Below, in pieces: positions 53,305 through 61,948 of a stretch of 64,000 bases of DNA (position 1 is its first letter; the number at the start of each line of letters is the position of its first letter). Both the position numbers and the translations under genes were made by a program. This DNA is from Streptomyces tibetensis (GTDB lineage Bacteria > Actinomycetota > Actinomycetes > Streptomycetales > Streptomycetaceae): assembly GCF_007655005.1 (NCBI RefSeq), contig NZ_SZVW01000004.1, forward strand, positions 1 through 64,000, written 5' to 3'. The notes under the pieces were generated by a model. It was not told the origin of the DNA. It did not search any database and worked only from the letters and a program-made list of their open reading frames with translations.

Positions 53305-54150
53305 TCAGTTGGCCGACCGCAGATCCCGCACCGAGCGCCAGCGCTCCACGAGCCGGGCGTACGCCTTCCCCGCGGCCTCCCCGTCGCCCCTGCGCAGGGC
53401 GGCGATGCCCTCGGCCACGTCCGCGGCCGAATGATCGTCCTCCAGGGCCCCCGCCGGCAGCGCGTGCACCAGGCCGCCGTAGTCCAGCTCCACGAGGGAG
53501 CGCGGGTGGAACTCCTCGAGCCAGCGCCCGACGTCCATCAGGCCGTCGATCAGCGGCCCCTCGTCCATGGCCTCCTTCAGGGCGCGCAGCCCCCGGGCCA
53601 CGCGCCGGCGGGCCTGGACCATGGGGGTGCGGTAGCGCAGCACCGGCGGGCCGCCGACCGAGGCGCCGCTGTCGTACTCGCGCTCCTCGTCGGAGACCAG
53701 CACGAACCAGTTGATCGGCACCTGCCAGGTGGCCGTGCGGATCCACGGCCGGGCGTCCGGGTTGATCGCCAGCCAGCGCTCGTAGTCCTGGGCCGCCTGG
53801 CGCCGCAGGACCGGGGGCAGGACCGCGTCCATGACCGGAGGGGGGAGCTCCTCGGAGAGCTCGTCCAGGGCCAGCCAGCCACGCAGCCGGGTGCGCCAGG
53901 GGCAGACACAGACGACGCCGTCGACATCGAGTACGAAGGCGTCCTCGCTCTCGTGCACCGGCACCGGGACCGGCGGGACGGGCGCCAAGTCGGCCAGCGC
54001 ACGGCGGAGTTCGTCCTGGTAGGTGGGACGGTCGGCACGGCGGGCGTAGCGTGCCCACTGGCTGCGCTCCGGCTCGGGGAAGGCGGCCAGCGGTTCGTAC
54101 ACGCGCAGATAGGTCGCGTAGGGGACGATCACCGAGGTCACCTTGGGCAC
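53305..54150 (-). CDS. Conserved hypothetical protein
   Basis: A 281-residue soluble protein I know only as a conserved Streptomyces hypothetical next to vdh. It starts VPKVTSVIVPYATYLRVY; it has no signal peptide or membrane helix, and several Trp/Arg-rich segments (WARYARRADRPTYQDELRRAL, WIRTATWQVPINWFVLV). GTG 54150 is preceded by GGGAGG. It is divergent from vdh with about 220 bases between. No catalytic motif is visible. Confidence 0.8.
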   Translation of the reverse strand: MPKVTSVIVPYATYLRVYEPLAAFPEPERSQWARYARRADRPTYQDELRRALADLAPVPPVPVPVHESEDAFVLDVDGVVCVCPWRTRLRGWLALDELSEELPPPVMDAVLPPVLRRQAAQDYERWLAINPDARPWIRTATWQVPINWFVLVSDEEREYDSGASVGGPPVLRYRTPMVQARRRVARGLRALKEAMDEGPLIDGLMDVGRWLEEFHPRSLVELDYGGLVHALPAGALEDDHSAADVAEGIAALRRGDGEAAGKAYARLVERWRSVRDLRSAN

Positions 54151-54372
54151 GCCTGCTCCCTCCCCCGCGCACCGCCGCGAAAACCTGCGGAACCCACTCA
54201 CGATCGCGCGGGAAATCTATGCAAATCGTCGCACGGGTGTACTCCGGTCGGAGGTGATCCTGTGCACTGTGCGGTCGGCGGGCCCGCCAGGCTCTAATCT
54301 CATGCTCAACAGTCCCCGCCACCCGCACGAGGGCTGGTCTCCACCCGCCGCACCTACTCAGGAGTCACCACA

Positions 54373-55479
54373 GTGACCGACGTAACCGGCGCACCTGCTG
54401 ATGTACTGCACACCCTGTTCCACTCGGACCAGGGCGGACATGAGCAAGTCGTGCTCTGCCAGGACCGCGCGAGCGGCCTCAAGGCCGTCATCGCCCTCCA
54501 CTCCACCGCCCTGGGCCCCGCGCTCGGCGGTACGCGCTTCTACCCGTACGCGAACGAGGCCGAGGCCGTCGCCGACGCGCTGAACCTCGCCCGCGGGATG
54601 TCGTACAAGAACGCCATGGCCGGTCTCGACCACGGCGGCGGCAAGGCCGTGATCATCGGCGACCCGGAGAAGATCAAGAGCGACGAGCTGCTCCTCGCCT
54701 ACGGCCGGTTCGTGGCCTCGCTCGGCGGCCGGTACGTCACCGCCTGCGACGTCGGCACGTATGTCGCCGACATGGATGTCGTGGCCCGCGAGTGCCGCTG
54801 GACGACCGGCCGCTCCCCCGAGAACGGCGGCGCCGGTGACTCCTCCGTCCTCACCGCCTACGGCGTCTACCAGGGCATGCGCGCCTCCGCGCAGCACCTG
54901 TGGGGCGACCCCTCGCTGCGGGGCAGGCGGGTCGGCATCGCCGGTGTCGGCAAGGTCGGCCACCACCTGGTGGAGCACCTGCGTGCGGAAGGCGCCGAGG
55001 TCGTCATCACGGACGTGCGCGAGGACGCCGTGGGCCGGATCCTCGCCGCGCACCCGACGGGCGTCACGGCCGTCGCCGACACCGCGACCCTGATCCGCGC
55101 CGAGGGCCTCGACATCTACGCCCCTTGCGCGCTCGGCGGTGCCCTGAACGACGACACCGTGCCGGCGCTGACCGCCAAGGTGGTCTGCGGCGCCGCCAAC
55201 AACCAGCTCGCCCACCCGGGCGTGGAGAAGGACCTCGCCGACCGCGGGATCCTCTACGCGCCGGACTACGTGGTCAACGCCGGCGGCGTCATCCAGGTCG
55301 CCGACGAGCTGCACGGCTTCGACTTCGAGCGGTGCAAGGCGAAGGCGTCGAAGATCTTCGACACCACGCTGGCCATATTCGCACGTGCGAAGGAGGACGG
55401 CATTCCGCCGGCCGCGGCGGCCGACCGGATCGCCGAGCAGCGGATGCACGACGCGGCCCTGGCCCGCCGGGCGCGCTGA
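54373..55479 (+). CDS. vdh: Valine (branched-chain amino acid) dehydrogenase
   Basis: A 368-residue NAD-dependent Glu/Leu/Phe/Val dehydrogenase. The substrate domain has the catalytic Lys in [12 protein letters not shown] near residue 92, and the Rossmann domain has [12 protein letters not shown] near 185. It deaminates valine and other branched-chain amino acids, giving precursors for branched fatty acids and polyketides. The name valine dehydrogenase follows the Streptomyces vdh neighbourhood with purM/purF; leucine activity is also possible. GTG 54373 follows GGAG. Confidence 0.9.
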   Translation: MTDVTGAPADVLHTLFHSDQGGHEQVVLCQDRASGLKAVIALHSTALGPALGGTRFYPYANEAEAVADALNLARGMSYKNAMAGLDHGGGKAVIIGDPEKIKSDELLLAYGRFVASLGGRYVTACDVGTYVADMDVVARECRWTTGRSPENGGAGDSSVLTAYGVYQGMRASAQHLWGDPSLRGRRVGIAGVGKVGHHLVEHLRAEGAEVVITDVREDAVGRILAAHPTGVTAVADTATLIRAEGLDIYAPCALGGALNDDTVPALTAKVVCGAANNQLAHPGVEKDLADRGILYAPDYVVNAGGVIQVADELHGFDFERCKAKASKIFDTTLAIFARAKEDGIPPAAAADRIAEQRMHDAALARRAR

Positions 55480-55797
55480 CTCCGGGCGCTACGGGACTGA
55501 TCCACGGAGTTTCGTACGTTTGGCCGGTACCCGTCGGTGGGCAGTTAGAGAGAACTCTCACTTCTACCGGCGGGTCGACCGCCGATAAGTGGTTAAAATC
55601 GCGGTTGACCAGCGAGGACGGGGCGCCTCGAAGGTTCTGGGCGCGGGCACGTCATGCGGGCGACGTACCGTATGGGCGCGGGCTCAGGTACCGTGGAAGC
55701 CCTACGGACCGGTCTCTCCGCGGAGAGTCCGTGCCGGACCATGAACGCGTGTCAAGACTCTGGGGCCGTCGAGCCCCGTCGTTGAGGGGGTCGAGCC
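55480..55797. other. Leader of the DUF3073 gene
   Basis: A 318-base gap. It holds a perfect palindrome CTCTCCGCGGAGAG at 55714-55727 and a later GGGGC/GCCCC hairpin before the ribosome site, so the mRNA leader is probably structured. I do not recognise an RNA family. Confidence 0.5.
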
Positions 55798-56052
55798 ATG
55801 GGGCGCGGCCGGGCCAAGGCCAAGCAGACGAAGGTCGCCCGCCAGCTGAAGTACAACAGCGGTGGGACTGACCTCTCACGCCTGGCCGAGGAGCTGGGTG
55901 CATCGCCTTCGAATCCGCAGCCGCCTAACGGCGCGCCGCCAATCGAAGACGATGATCAGGACGACGACCTGTACGCACGGTACGCCGACCTCTATGAGGA
56001 CGACGACGAGGACGAGGACGACCAGTCCTCGCAGCATCGTCGCGGCGCTTGA
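55798..56052 (+). CDS. DUF3073 protein
   Basis: An 84-residue actinobacterial protein. The N-terminus is basic (MGRGRAKAKQTKVARQLKY), the middle has TDLSRLAEELG, and the C-terminal third is very acidic (DDDQDDD, EDDDEDEDD). It may bind nucleic acid or ribosomes, but its role is unknown. It is commonly next to purM in Streptomyces. A clear terminator follows. Confidence 0.92.
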   Translation: MGRGRAKAKQTKVARQLKYNSGGTDLSRLAEELGASPSNPQPPNGAPPIEDDDQDDDLYARYADLYEDDDEDEDDQSSQHRRGA

Positions 56053-56069
56053 CCCTGCACTAGAGCACT

Positions 56070-56103
56070 AACCCGGTCGGTGACTCCGGTCACCGACCGG
56101 GTT
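56070..56103. terminator. Bidirectional terminator, DUF3073 / purM
   Basis: AACCCGGTCGGTGA, six bases, TCACCGACCGGGTT: a perfect 14-base-pair stem between convergent genes. Confidence 0.9.
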
Positions 56104-56135
56104 CTGTGCTGCCTGCAGGGCCATGACCCCGTGTC

Positions 56136-57203
56136 TCAGCTCGCGTAGTCACCGATCAGGGCGGCACCGGTGGGGTGCTCGCCCCGGTCCGTGATCTCTC
56201 CGGCCACCCAGGCGTCCACGCCACGGTCGGCGAGGGTCGCCAGGGCCACGTCCACGGACTCCTGCGGCACGATCGCGATCATGCCGACGCCCATGTTCAG
56301 GGTCTTCTCGAGCTCCAGGCGCTCGACGCTGCCCGTGCGGCCGACCAGGTCGAAGATCGGGGCCGGGGTCCAGGTGGAGCGGTCCACGATCGCGTGCAGG
56401 TCGTCGGGGATGACCCGGGCGAGGTTGGCCGCGAGGCCGCCGCCGGTGATGTGGCTGAAAGCGTGCACCTCGGTGGTGCGCATCAGGGCCAGGCAGTCCA
56501 GCGAGTAGATCTTGGTGGGCTCCAGCAGCTCCTCGCCGAGGGTCCGGCCGAGCTCCTCGATGTGCGCGTCCAGCGCCAGGCCCGCCTGGTTCAGCAGGAC
56601 GTGGCGGACGAGGGAGTACCCGTTCGAGTGAAGCCCGGAGGACGCCATGGCGATCACCGCGTCACCCGTCCGGATGCGATCCGCGCCGAGCAGCCGGTCG
56701 GCCTCCACGACGCCCGTACCGGCGCCGGCGACGTCGAAGTCGTCCTCGCCCAGCAGGCCCGGGTGCTCGGCCGTCTCGCCGCCGACCAGGGCGCATCCGG
56801 CCAGTACACAGCCCTCGGCGATGCCCTTGACGATGGCGGCGACCCGCTCGGGGTGGACCTTGCCGACGCAGATGTAGTCGGTCATGAACAGCGGCTCGGC
56901 GCCGCAGACCACGATGTCGTCCATGACCATGGCGACCAGGTCGTGGCCGATGCTGTCGTAGACGCCCAGCTGCCGGGCGATGTCGACCTTGGTGCCGACG
57001 CCGTCCGTGGCGGAGGCGAGCAGCGGCCGCTCGTAGTTCTTCAGGGCGGAGGCGTCGAAGAGGCCGGCGAAGCCGCCGAGGCCGCCGAGGACCTCGGGGC
57101 GCTGGGCCTTCTTCACCCACTCCTTCATCAGTTCGACGGCGCGGTCGCCCGCTTCGATGTCGACGCCCGCGGCTGCGTAGCTGGCACCAGTTGTGTCAGG
57201 CAT
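56136..57203 (-). CDS. purM: Phosphoribosylformylglycinamidine cyclo-ligase
   Basis: A 355-residue AIR synthetase, the fifth step of purine synthesis (FGAM to AIR with ATP). Family features include SYAAAGVDIEAGDRAV at the start, DGVGTKVDIA, VGGETAEHPG, SSGLHSNGYSLVR and HITGGGLAANLARV. ATG 57203 is 60 bases after purF on the same strand, so the two are co-transcribed. Length is standard. Confidence 0.97.
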   Translation of the reverse strand: MPDTTGASYAAAGVDIEAGDRAVELMKEWVKKAQRPEVLGGLGGFAGLFDASALKNYERPLLASATDGVGTKVDIARQLGVYDSIGHDLVAMVMDDIVVCGAEPLFMTDYICVGKVHPERVAAIVKGIAEGCVLAGCALVGGETAEHPGLLGEDDFDVAGAGTGVVEADRLLGADRIRTGDAVIAMASSGLHSNGYSLVRHVLLNQAGLALDAHIEELGRTLGEELLEPTKIYSLDCLALMRTTEVHAFSHITGGGLAANLARVIPDDLHAIVDRSTWTPAPIFDLVGRTGSVERLELEKTLNMGVGMIAIVPQESVDVALATLADRGVDAWVAGEITDRGEHPTGAALIGDYAS

Positions 57204-57262
57204 GACGATGAGAACCTTCGTGTTGTACGGCAGGCGTTTTTAAAAAGGCCAGCACGGGCCGT

Positions 57263-58792
57263 CTACGGGCGGCGGATCGCGTCGGCGGCGGCCGTGGCGG
57301 CCGGGCCGGCGGCCAGCTCCGTCTCCAGCAGCTGCTTGCCGAGCAGCTCGGGGTCCGGGAGCTCCATCGGGTACTCGCCGTCGAAGCAGGCGCGGCAGAG
57401 GTTCGGCTTGGCGATGGTGGTCGCCTCGATCATGCCGTCGATGGAGATGTAGGCCAGGGAGTCGGCGCCCAGTGAGGTGCCGATCTCGTCGATCGTCATG
57501 CCGTTGGCGATGAGCTCGGCGCGGGTGGCGAAGTCGATGCCGAAGAAGCAGGGCCACTTCACCGGCGGCGAGGAGATCCGGATGTGGACCTCGGCGGCGC
57601 CCGCCTCGCGGAGCATGCGGACCAGGGCCCGCTGGGTGTTGCCGCGCACGATCGAGTCGTCGACGACGACCAGGCGCTTGCCCTTGATGACTTCCTTCAG
57701 CGGGTTCAGCTTCAGGCGGATGCCCAGCTGGCGGATCGTCTGCGAGGGCTGGATGAACGTCCGGCCGACGTAGGCGTTCTTCACCAGGCCGGCGCCGAAC
57801 GGGATGCCCGAGGCCTCCGCGTAACCGATGGCGGCGGGGGTGCCGGACTCCGGCGTCGCTATCACCAGGTCGGCCTCGACCGGGGCCTCCTTCGCCAGCT
57901 TGCGGCCCATCTCCACACGGGAGAGGTACACGTTCCGGCCGGCGATGTCGGTGTCGGGGCGGGCCAGGTACACGTACTCGAAGACACAGCCCTTGGGCTT
58001 CGCGTCCGCGAATCGTGAGGTCCGCAGGCCGTTCTCGTCGATGGCGACGAACTCGCCCGGCTCGATCTCGCGGACGTAACTGGCGCCGCAGATGTCGAGG
58101 GCCGCGGACTCGGAGGCGACGACCCAGCCGCGCTCCAGCCGGCCGAGGACCAGCGGGCGGATGCCCTGCGGGTCGCGGGCCGCGTACAGGGTGTGCTCGT
58201 CCATGAAGACGAGCGAGAACGCGCCCTTGACCTCCGGGAGGACCGCGTGAGCGGCCTCCTCGATGGTCAGCGGCTTGTCGTCCTCGTCGACCTGGGCCGC
58301 CAGGAGCGCGGTGAGCAGGTCGGTGTCGTTGGTCGCCGCGACGCGCGGGGTGCGCCCGCCTTCCTGCTTGGGCAGGTCGGCGACCATCTCGGCGAGCTGG
58401 GCGGTGTTGACGAGATTGCCGTTGTGGCCGAGCGCGATGGATCCGTGTCCGGTCGCGCGGAAGGTCGGCTGGGCGTTCTCCCAGACGGAGGCACCGGTGG
58501 TCGAGTAGCGGGCGTGACCGACCGCGATGTGACCCTGGAGCGAACCGAGGGAGGTCTCGTCGAAGACCTGGGAAACCAGGCCCATGTCCTTGAAGACGAG
58601 GATCTGTGAGCCGTTGCTGACCGCGATTCCCGCGGATTCCTGGCCTCGATGCTGGAGGGCGTAGAGCCCGAAGTACGTGAGCTTGGCGACCTCTTCGCCC
58701 GGAGCCCAGACACCGAAGACGCCACAAGCGTCCTGGGGGCCCTTCTCACCGGGGAGCAGGTCGTGGTTGAGTCGTCCGTCACCACGTGGCAC
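57263..58792 (-). CDS. purF: Amidophosphoribosyltransferase
   Basis: A 509-residue enzyme for the first committed purine step (PRPP plus glutamine to phosphoribosylamine). A short propeptide precedes the catalytic Cys23 in DACGVFGVW. The glutaminase lobe includes RGQESAGI and GHNGNLVN, and the PRPP loop is VVVDDSIVRGNT. GTG 58792 is used; the leader to the META-domain gene is 63 bases. It is upstream of purM in one operon. Confidence 0.97.
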   Translation of the reverse strand: MPRGDGRLNHDLLPGEKGPQDACGVFGVWAPGEEVAKLTYFGLYALQHRGQESAGIAVSNGSQILVFKDMGLVSQVFDETSLGSLQGHIAVGHARYSTTGASVWENAQPTFRATGHGSIALGHNGNLVNTAQLAEMVADLPKQEGGRTPRVAATNDTDLLTALLAAQVDEDDKPLTIEEAAHAVLPEVKGAFSLVFMDEHTLYAARDPQGIRPLVLGRLERGWVVASESAALDICGASYVREIEPGEFVAIDENGLRTSRFADAKPKGCVFEYVYLARPDTDIAGRNVYLSRVEMGRKLAKEAPVEADLVIATPESGTPAAIGYAEASGIPFGAGLVKNAYVGRTFIQPSQTIRQLGIRLKLNPLKEVIKGKRLVVVDDSIVRGNTQRALVRMLREAGAAEVHIRISSPPVKWPCFFGIDFATRAELIANGMTIDEIGTSLGADSLAYISIDGMIEATTIAKPNLCRACFDGEYPMELPDPELLGKQLLETELAAGPAATAAADAIRRP

Positions 58793-58855
58793 GCCACCGA
58801 GTGTAGGCGAGGTCGACCACTGGTCCGAATTGGGGATACCGGACTTTCCGGTGGA

Positions 58856-59629
58856 TCACCGCTCGGCGACCGCTCGCACGCTCGTCCCGTTTTCGCTGGT
58901 CAGCGTGAGGGTTTGGTGATCGACTCCGTACTTCAGCTTTCCGTCGAAAAGACGCAGCAGCTTCTTCTCGTCGTCCATGAGTGAGTCTTCGCACATCATT
59001 CGGGTCGTGGCCGGAGGGCCGAGGGTGATATGGCCGTCGCGGACCGTGGCCTTGGCGTTCACCTTGTTGCAGCCGAGCCTGCCGGAGACGGTGCCCTTCT
59101 TCTCGTCGAAGGTGAGGTGGGCCCGGCCGTCGGCGCTCGGGGTCGTGACGGTCCACTTGGTGCCGGCCAGCGGGGCGTCCCCCGCCTTGGTCAGGCGGAC
59201 GGTGTCGCCCTGGCCGGTGGTCAGGGTGAGCCGGTCGTCGTCCGTCTTCGCCGTCAGCTCCTGGTCCGAGAAGGCCTTCGCAAGGGTCGTCTCGAACGCG
59301 ACGGGCGTGCCCTCGCAGGCCATCTCGGTGGCCCTGGTCTTGCCGAGCCGGACGCGGTCGCCGTCGACCGTGGCCTCGGCGCTGAAGTTGTTGCAGCCGA
59401 GGCTGCCTTCGGCCCGGCCCTTGTCGATGGTCACGTGGGCGCCGGCCGGGGCCTTCTGCGTCCTGCCGTCCGCGGTGACGCTGTCCACGTTCCACCGCAC
59501 ACCGGTGATCGGCTTGTCGGCACCGACCGAGCCGCTGCCGCTGCCCGCCTTCTCGCTGCCACAGGCCGCCAGGAGCGGGACGAGCATGGCGGCGGCCGTC
59601 AGGGTCATGCGCTGCTTCTGCCTGTCCAT
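58856..59629 (-). CDS. Lipoprotein with two META (HslJ-like) domains
   Basis: A 257-residue lipoprotein with signal and lipobox LLAACGS, Cys near residue 23. Two META domains follow at about 45-140 and 150-250, each with a core like GSLGCNNFSAEAT or GRLGCNKVNAKAT and a late Cys. META proteins act at the cell surface and may aid stress or antibiotic tolerance. ATG 59629 starts it. It is co-directional with and upstream of purF, with a 63-base gap. Confidence 0.9.
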   Translation of the reverse strand: MDRQKQRMTLTAAAMLVPLLAACGSEKAGSGSGSVGADKPITGVRWNVDSVTADGRTQKAPAGAHVTIDKGRAEGSLGCNNFSAEATVDGDRVRLGKTRATEMACEGTPVAFETTLAKAFSDQELTAKTDDDRLTLTTGQGDTVRLTKAGDAPLAGTKWTVTTPSADGRAHLTFDEKKGTVSGRLGCNKVNAKATVRDGHITLGPPATTRMMCEDSLMDDEKKLLRLFDGKLKYGVDHQTLTLTSENGTSVRAVAER

Positions 59630-59666
59630 GCCCCTTCGACGGGGGACCCGGGGGGATCGGTTCCCC

Positions 59667-60464
59667 TTAGCCCATCAGGGGCAGGCAGGCCGACAGGTCC
59701 GCCCGCTCCCCACTGGCGCTGACCTTGGCGTCCTGGAGCGCCGCCGCCCATGTGACCCGTCCGGTCGCCAGCCGGATCCAGGTCAGCGGGTCCGTCTCGA
59801 CGACGTTGGGCGGGGTGCCCCGGGTGTGCCTCGGCCCCTCCAGGCACTGCACCACCGCGTACGGCGGCACCCGTACCTCCGTGGACCCGCCGGGCGCCTT
59901 CGCGGCCAGCGCGTCGGCGAGCAGCCGGGTGCAGGCGGCCAGGGCCTGACGGTCGTAGGGGATGTCCAGGCCGGGGACGGCGGCGTTGAGGTCGTCGGTG
60001 TGGACGACGAGTTCGACGGTGCGGGTGACGAGGTAGTCGGCGAGGGGCAGGGCGCCGGTGCGGGTGGGGAGCAGGCGGGTGCCGGGGGCGTGGGCGAGGC
60101 TCTTGGTGAGGCGCTCCGCCGTGCCCGCGTAAAGGGCGTCGAGGTCGGGGTTGGCCTCGGCGAGCTGCCGGGTGTCGTCGGCGATGACGGCGGCGCGGGC
60201 GGCGGTGGCGAAGGGCCAGTCGAGCAGGGTCAGGTCCCCCTTCGCCGGTTCCTCGCGGTCGAGGTTGCGGCTGACGGTCTCCACGGCCATGGTCACGTGC
60301 GCGGCCAGTTCCCGGACCGTCCAGTCGCCGAGCCGCGTGGGCAGGGCCAGCTGCTCGGGCGTGAGGCCGGCGACAGCGGCGCGTACGTGCCCGAACTGTG
60401 CGAGCACCGCCGTACGGATCTTGCCGGGGTCGTAGCTGCGGGTGCGTTTCCTGGCCGGGGGCAT
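59667..60464 (-). CDS. Mycothiol-dependent maleylpyruvate isomerase-like / sterol-carrier family protein
   Basis: A 265-residue protein with an N-terminal DinB/MDMPI-type four-helix domain at about 15-170 (LTPEQLALPTRLGDWTVRELAAHVTM, with His for metal or thiol binding, and ELVVHTDDLNAAV) and a C-terminal SCP-like domain (DPLTWIRLATGRVTW). This is the TIGR03083-type family of thiol-linked enzymes in actinobacteria. The reaction is unknown. ATG 60464 lies 6 bases past the M23 gene stop, so they are co-transcribed. Confidence 0.85.
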   Translation of the reverse strand: MPPARKRTRSYDPGKIRTAVLAQFGHVRAAVAGLTPEQLALPTRLGDWTVRELAAHVTMAVETVSRNLDREEPAKGDLTLLDWPFATAARAAVIADDTRQLAEANPDLDALYAGTAERLTKSLAHAPGTRLLPTRTGALPLADYLVTRTVELVVHTDDLNAAVPGLDIPYDRQALAACTRLLADALAAKAPGGSTEVRVPPYAVVQCLEGPRHTRGTPPNVVETDPLTWIRLATGRVTWAAALQDAKVSASGERADLSACLPLMG

Positions 60465-60469
60465 GGGGG

Positions 60470-61306
60470 TCAGCCTAGGGCGGCGCTCGCGGAGGGTGCC
60501 TGGAAGGTCTCCCCGTTGCGTGGCACGCCGATGCCGTTCCAGGTGAAGGGCACGCCCCGGGCCGCGTCCGGGTCCGGGCCGTCCATCAGCTGGAAGTGCA
60601 GGTGTGGCTCGGAGGAGTTGCCGGAGTTGCCGCAGCGGGCGATCGGTTGTCCCGCGCGGACGCGATCGCCCTCGCGGACGGTGAGGGAGCCGCGCTGGAG
60701 GTGGGCGTAGGCGGCGAAGGTGTCGTTGCCGAGGTCGAGGACGAGGTGGTTGCCGAGGATGCGGCTGACGCCCACGACCTCGCGCACCGTCCCCTCGAGG
60801 AGCATCAGGTACAGCAGCCCGGGCAGGGAGGTCCGGCTGAGGTGGTCGCGCTGCCGGCCTCGCGCACGGACGACTGTGGCGTCGGCGACCGCCAGGACGG
60901 GGGCGCCGTAGGCCGAGAAGTCTTGGGGGCCGCGGGCGAGAGGCCACAGCCACCCGAAGGGCGGGCGGGCACCCGGCTCGGGCTCGGCCAGGATGTCGAT
61001 GGCGAACGTCTGGCCGTAGCTGTGCACGCCGTGGCTGGGTGTGCGGTCGGCCGGGCTGTTCAGCGCGGACCAGCGGCCGGTGACGGGCGGAGCAACCTCG
61101 ACGGGCTCGCGGGCCGCGCGAGGCCTGCCCGGGGCACCGCCCCACCGGTTCGTCAGGAGGACGACGGCGTACGCCAGGACCACCGGTGCGAAGTTCCACC
61201 ACCAAGGGCCGGCCGACATGCCGAAACCCAGGTCGGCGGCCACCAGGCCGAAGAAGACCAGCCACAGAACGCGGTATGTGACCATGCCGAGCTTGCGTGC
61301 GGACAT
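60470..61306 (-). CDS. Membrane-anchored M23-type peptidase
   Basis: A 278-residue protein with two N-terminal membrane helices (LWLVFFGLVAADLGFGM, FAPVVLAYAVVLLTN) and a LytM/M23 domain at about 90-260 (HSYGQTFAIDI, YAHLQRGSLTV, EPHLHFQLMDG). The HLH motif is present, and the His/Asp pair of the first motif reads HSYGQTFAID. It may trim peptidoglycan at the membrane. ATG 61306 is used; the ArsR gene stop is 17 bases upstream. Confidence 0.87.
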   Translation of the reverse strand: MSARKLGMVTYRVLWLVFFGLVAADLGFGMSAGPWWWNFAPVVLAYAVVLLTNRWGGAPGRPRAAREPVEVAPPVTGRWSALNSPADRTPSHGVHSYGQTFAIDILAEPEPGARPPFGWLWPLARGPQDFSAYGAPVLAVADATVVRARGRQRDHLSRTSLPGLLYLMLLEGTVREVVGVSRILGNHLVLDLGNDTFAAYAHLQRGSLTVREGDRVRAGQPIARCGNSGNSSEPHLHFQLMDGPDPDAARGVPFTWNGIGVPRNGETFQAPSASAALG

Positions 61307-61322
61307 CCTGTCCCCCGGTTCT

Positions 61323-61823
61323 CTAAGGGCGGGTGGTCGCCACGGCCACCAGGAGCGGTACGACCCGGCCCGGCGGGACCTCGTAGCGGCCCCGGCCGGT
61401 CGTGTGGAGCCAGCCCGTGGCGGTGAGCTGGCGCAGGTGGTGGTAGATCTGACCGGTCGTGCCGACCTCGTCCAGTGCGGCGAGTTCGGCGGCGGTGCGT
61501 CGGCCGCCGAGGATCTCGCGCAGCAGCCGGAGGCGGACCGGGTGGCCGAGGGCCGCGAACGACTCGGCGGCAGTGGTCCGGTCGTCCTCCAGCAGGTCCT
61601 CGGTGAGGGCGGCCATCTGCCAGTCGTACCGCTCGCCCGTCGGGAGGCGTACGGAGCCGGTGTAGAGGACGCCGCCGTCGGCGGCCCCTGCCTCCGACAG
61701 CTGGTCCTTCAGCCCGTTCAGGGCCCAGAAATCGCTCCCGTCGATGCGGGGGCCGGTGCGCTGGGTGCCTTCCAGGGCTGCCAGACGACGTTCGAGGTCG
61801 GCGACGCGTTGTTCCAGTTCCAC
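61323..61823 (-). CDS. ArsR-type winged-helix regulator
   Basis: A 166-residue regulator with an N-terminal coiled coil (VELEQRVADLERRLAALEG) and a C-terminal ArsR-like winged helix at about 85-160 (FAALGHPVRLRLLREILGGRRTAAEL, TTGQIYHHLRQLTATGW). GTG 61823 is 9 bases from a perfect 7-base inverted repeat, a likely self-operator. It heads the run of M23 peptidase, MDMPI-like and META genes and may control them. No metal-binding Cys pair is visible. Confidence 0.85.
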   Translation of the reverse strand: MELEQRVADLERRLAALEGTQRTGPRIDGSDFWALNGLKDQLSEAGAADGGVLYTGSVRLPTGERYDWQMAALTEDLLEDDRTTAAESFAALGHPVRLRLLREILGGRRTAAELAALDEVGTTGQIYHHLRQLTATGWLHTTGRGRYEVPPGRVVPLLVAVATTRP

Positions 61824-61831
61824 TCCATAGA

Positions 61832-61851
61832 GATTACGTAAGTGCGTAATC
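61832..61851. promoter_or_regulatory. Operator-like palindrome before ArsR gene
   Basis: GATTACG, six bases, CGTAATC, just upstream of the ArsR-type start: a likely autoregulatory site. Confidence 0.65.
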
Positions 61852-61904
61852 CCGTGCAAGGGTGAGCGCGTACCGGGTGAGCGCGTAGCGGTCCGGGCAC
61901 GGCA

Positions 61905-61936
61905 AAGCCCCCGCCCGGCGGACCGGGCAGGGGCTT
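61905..61936 (-). terminator. purL terminator
   Basis: AAGCCCC-rich stem pairing with GGGGCTT around a short loop, followed on the minus strand by TTGCC, 13 bases after the purL stop. Confidence 0.8.
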
Positions 61937-61948
61937 CGGGGCTGTCGC

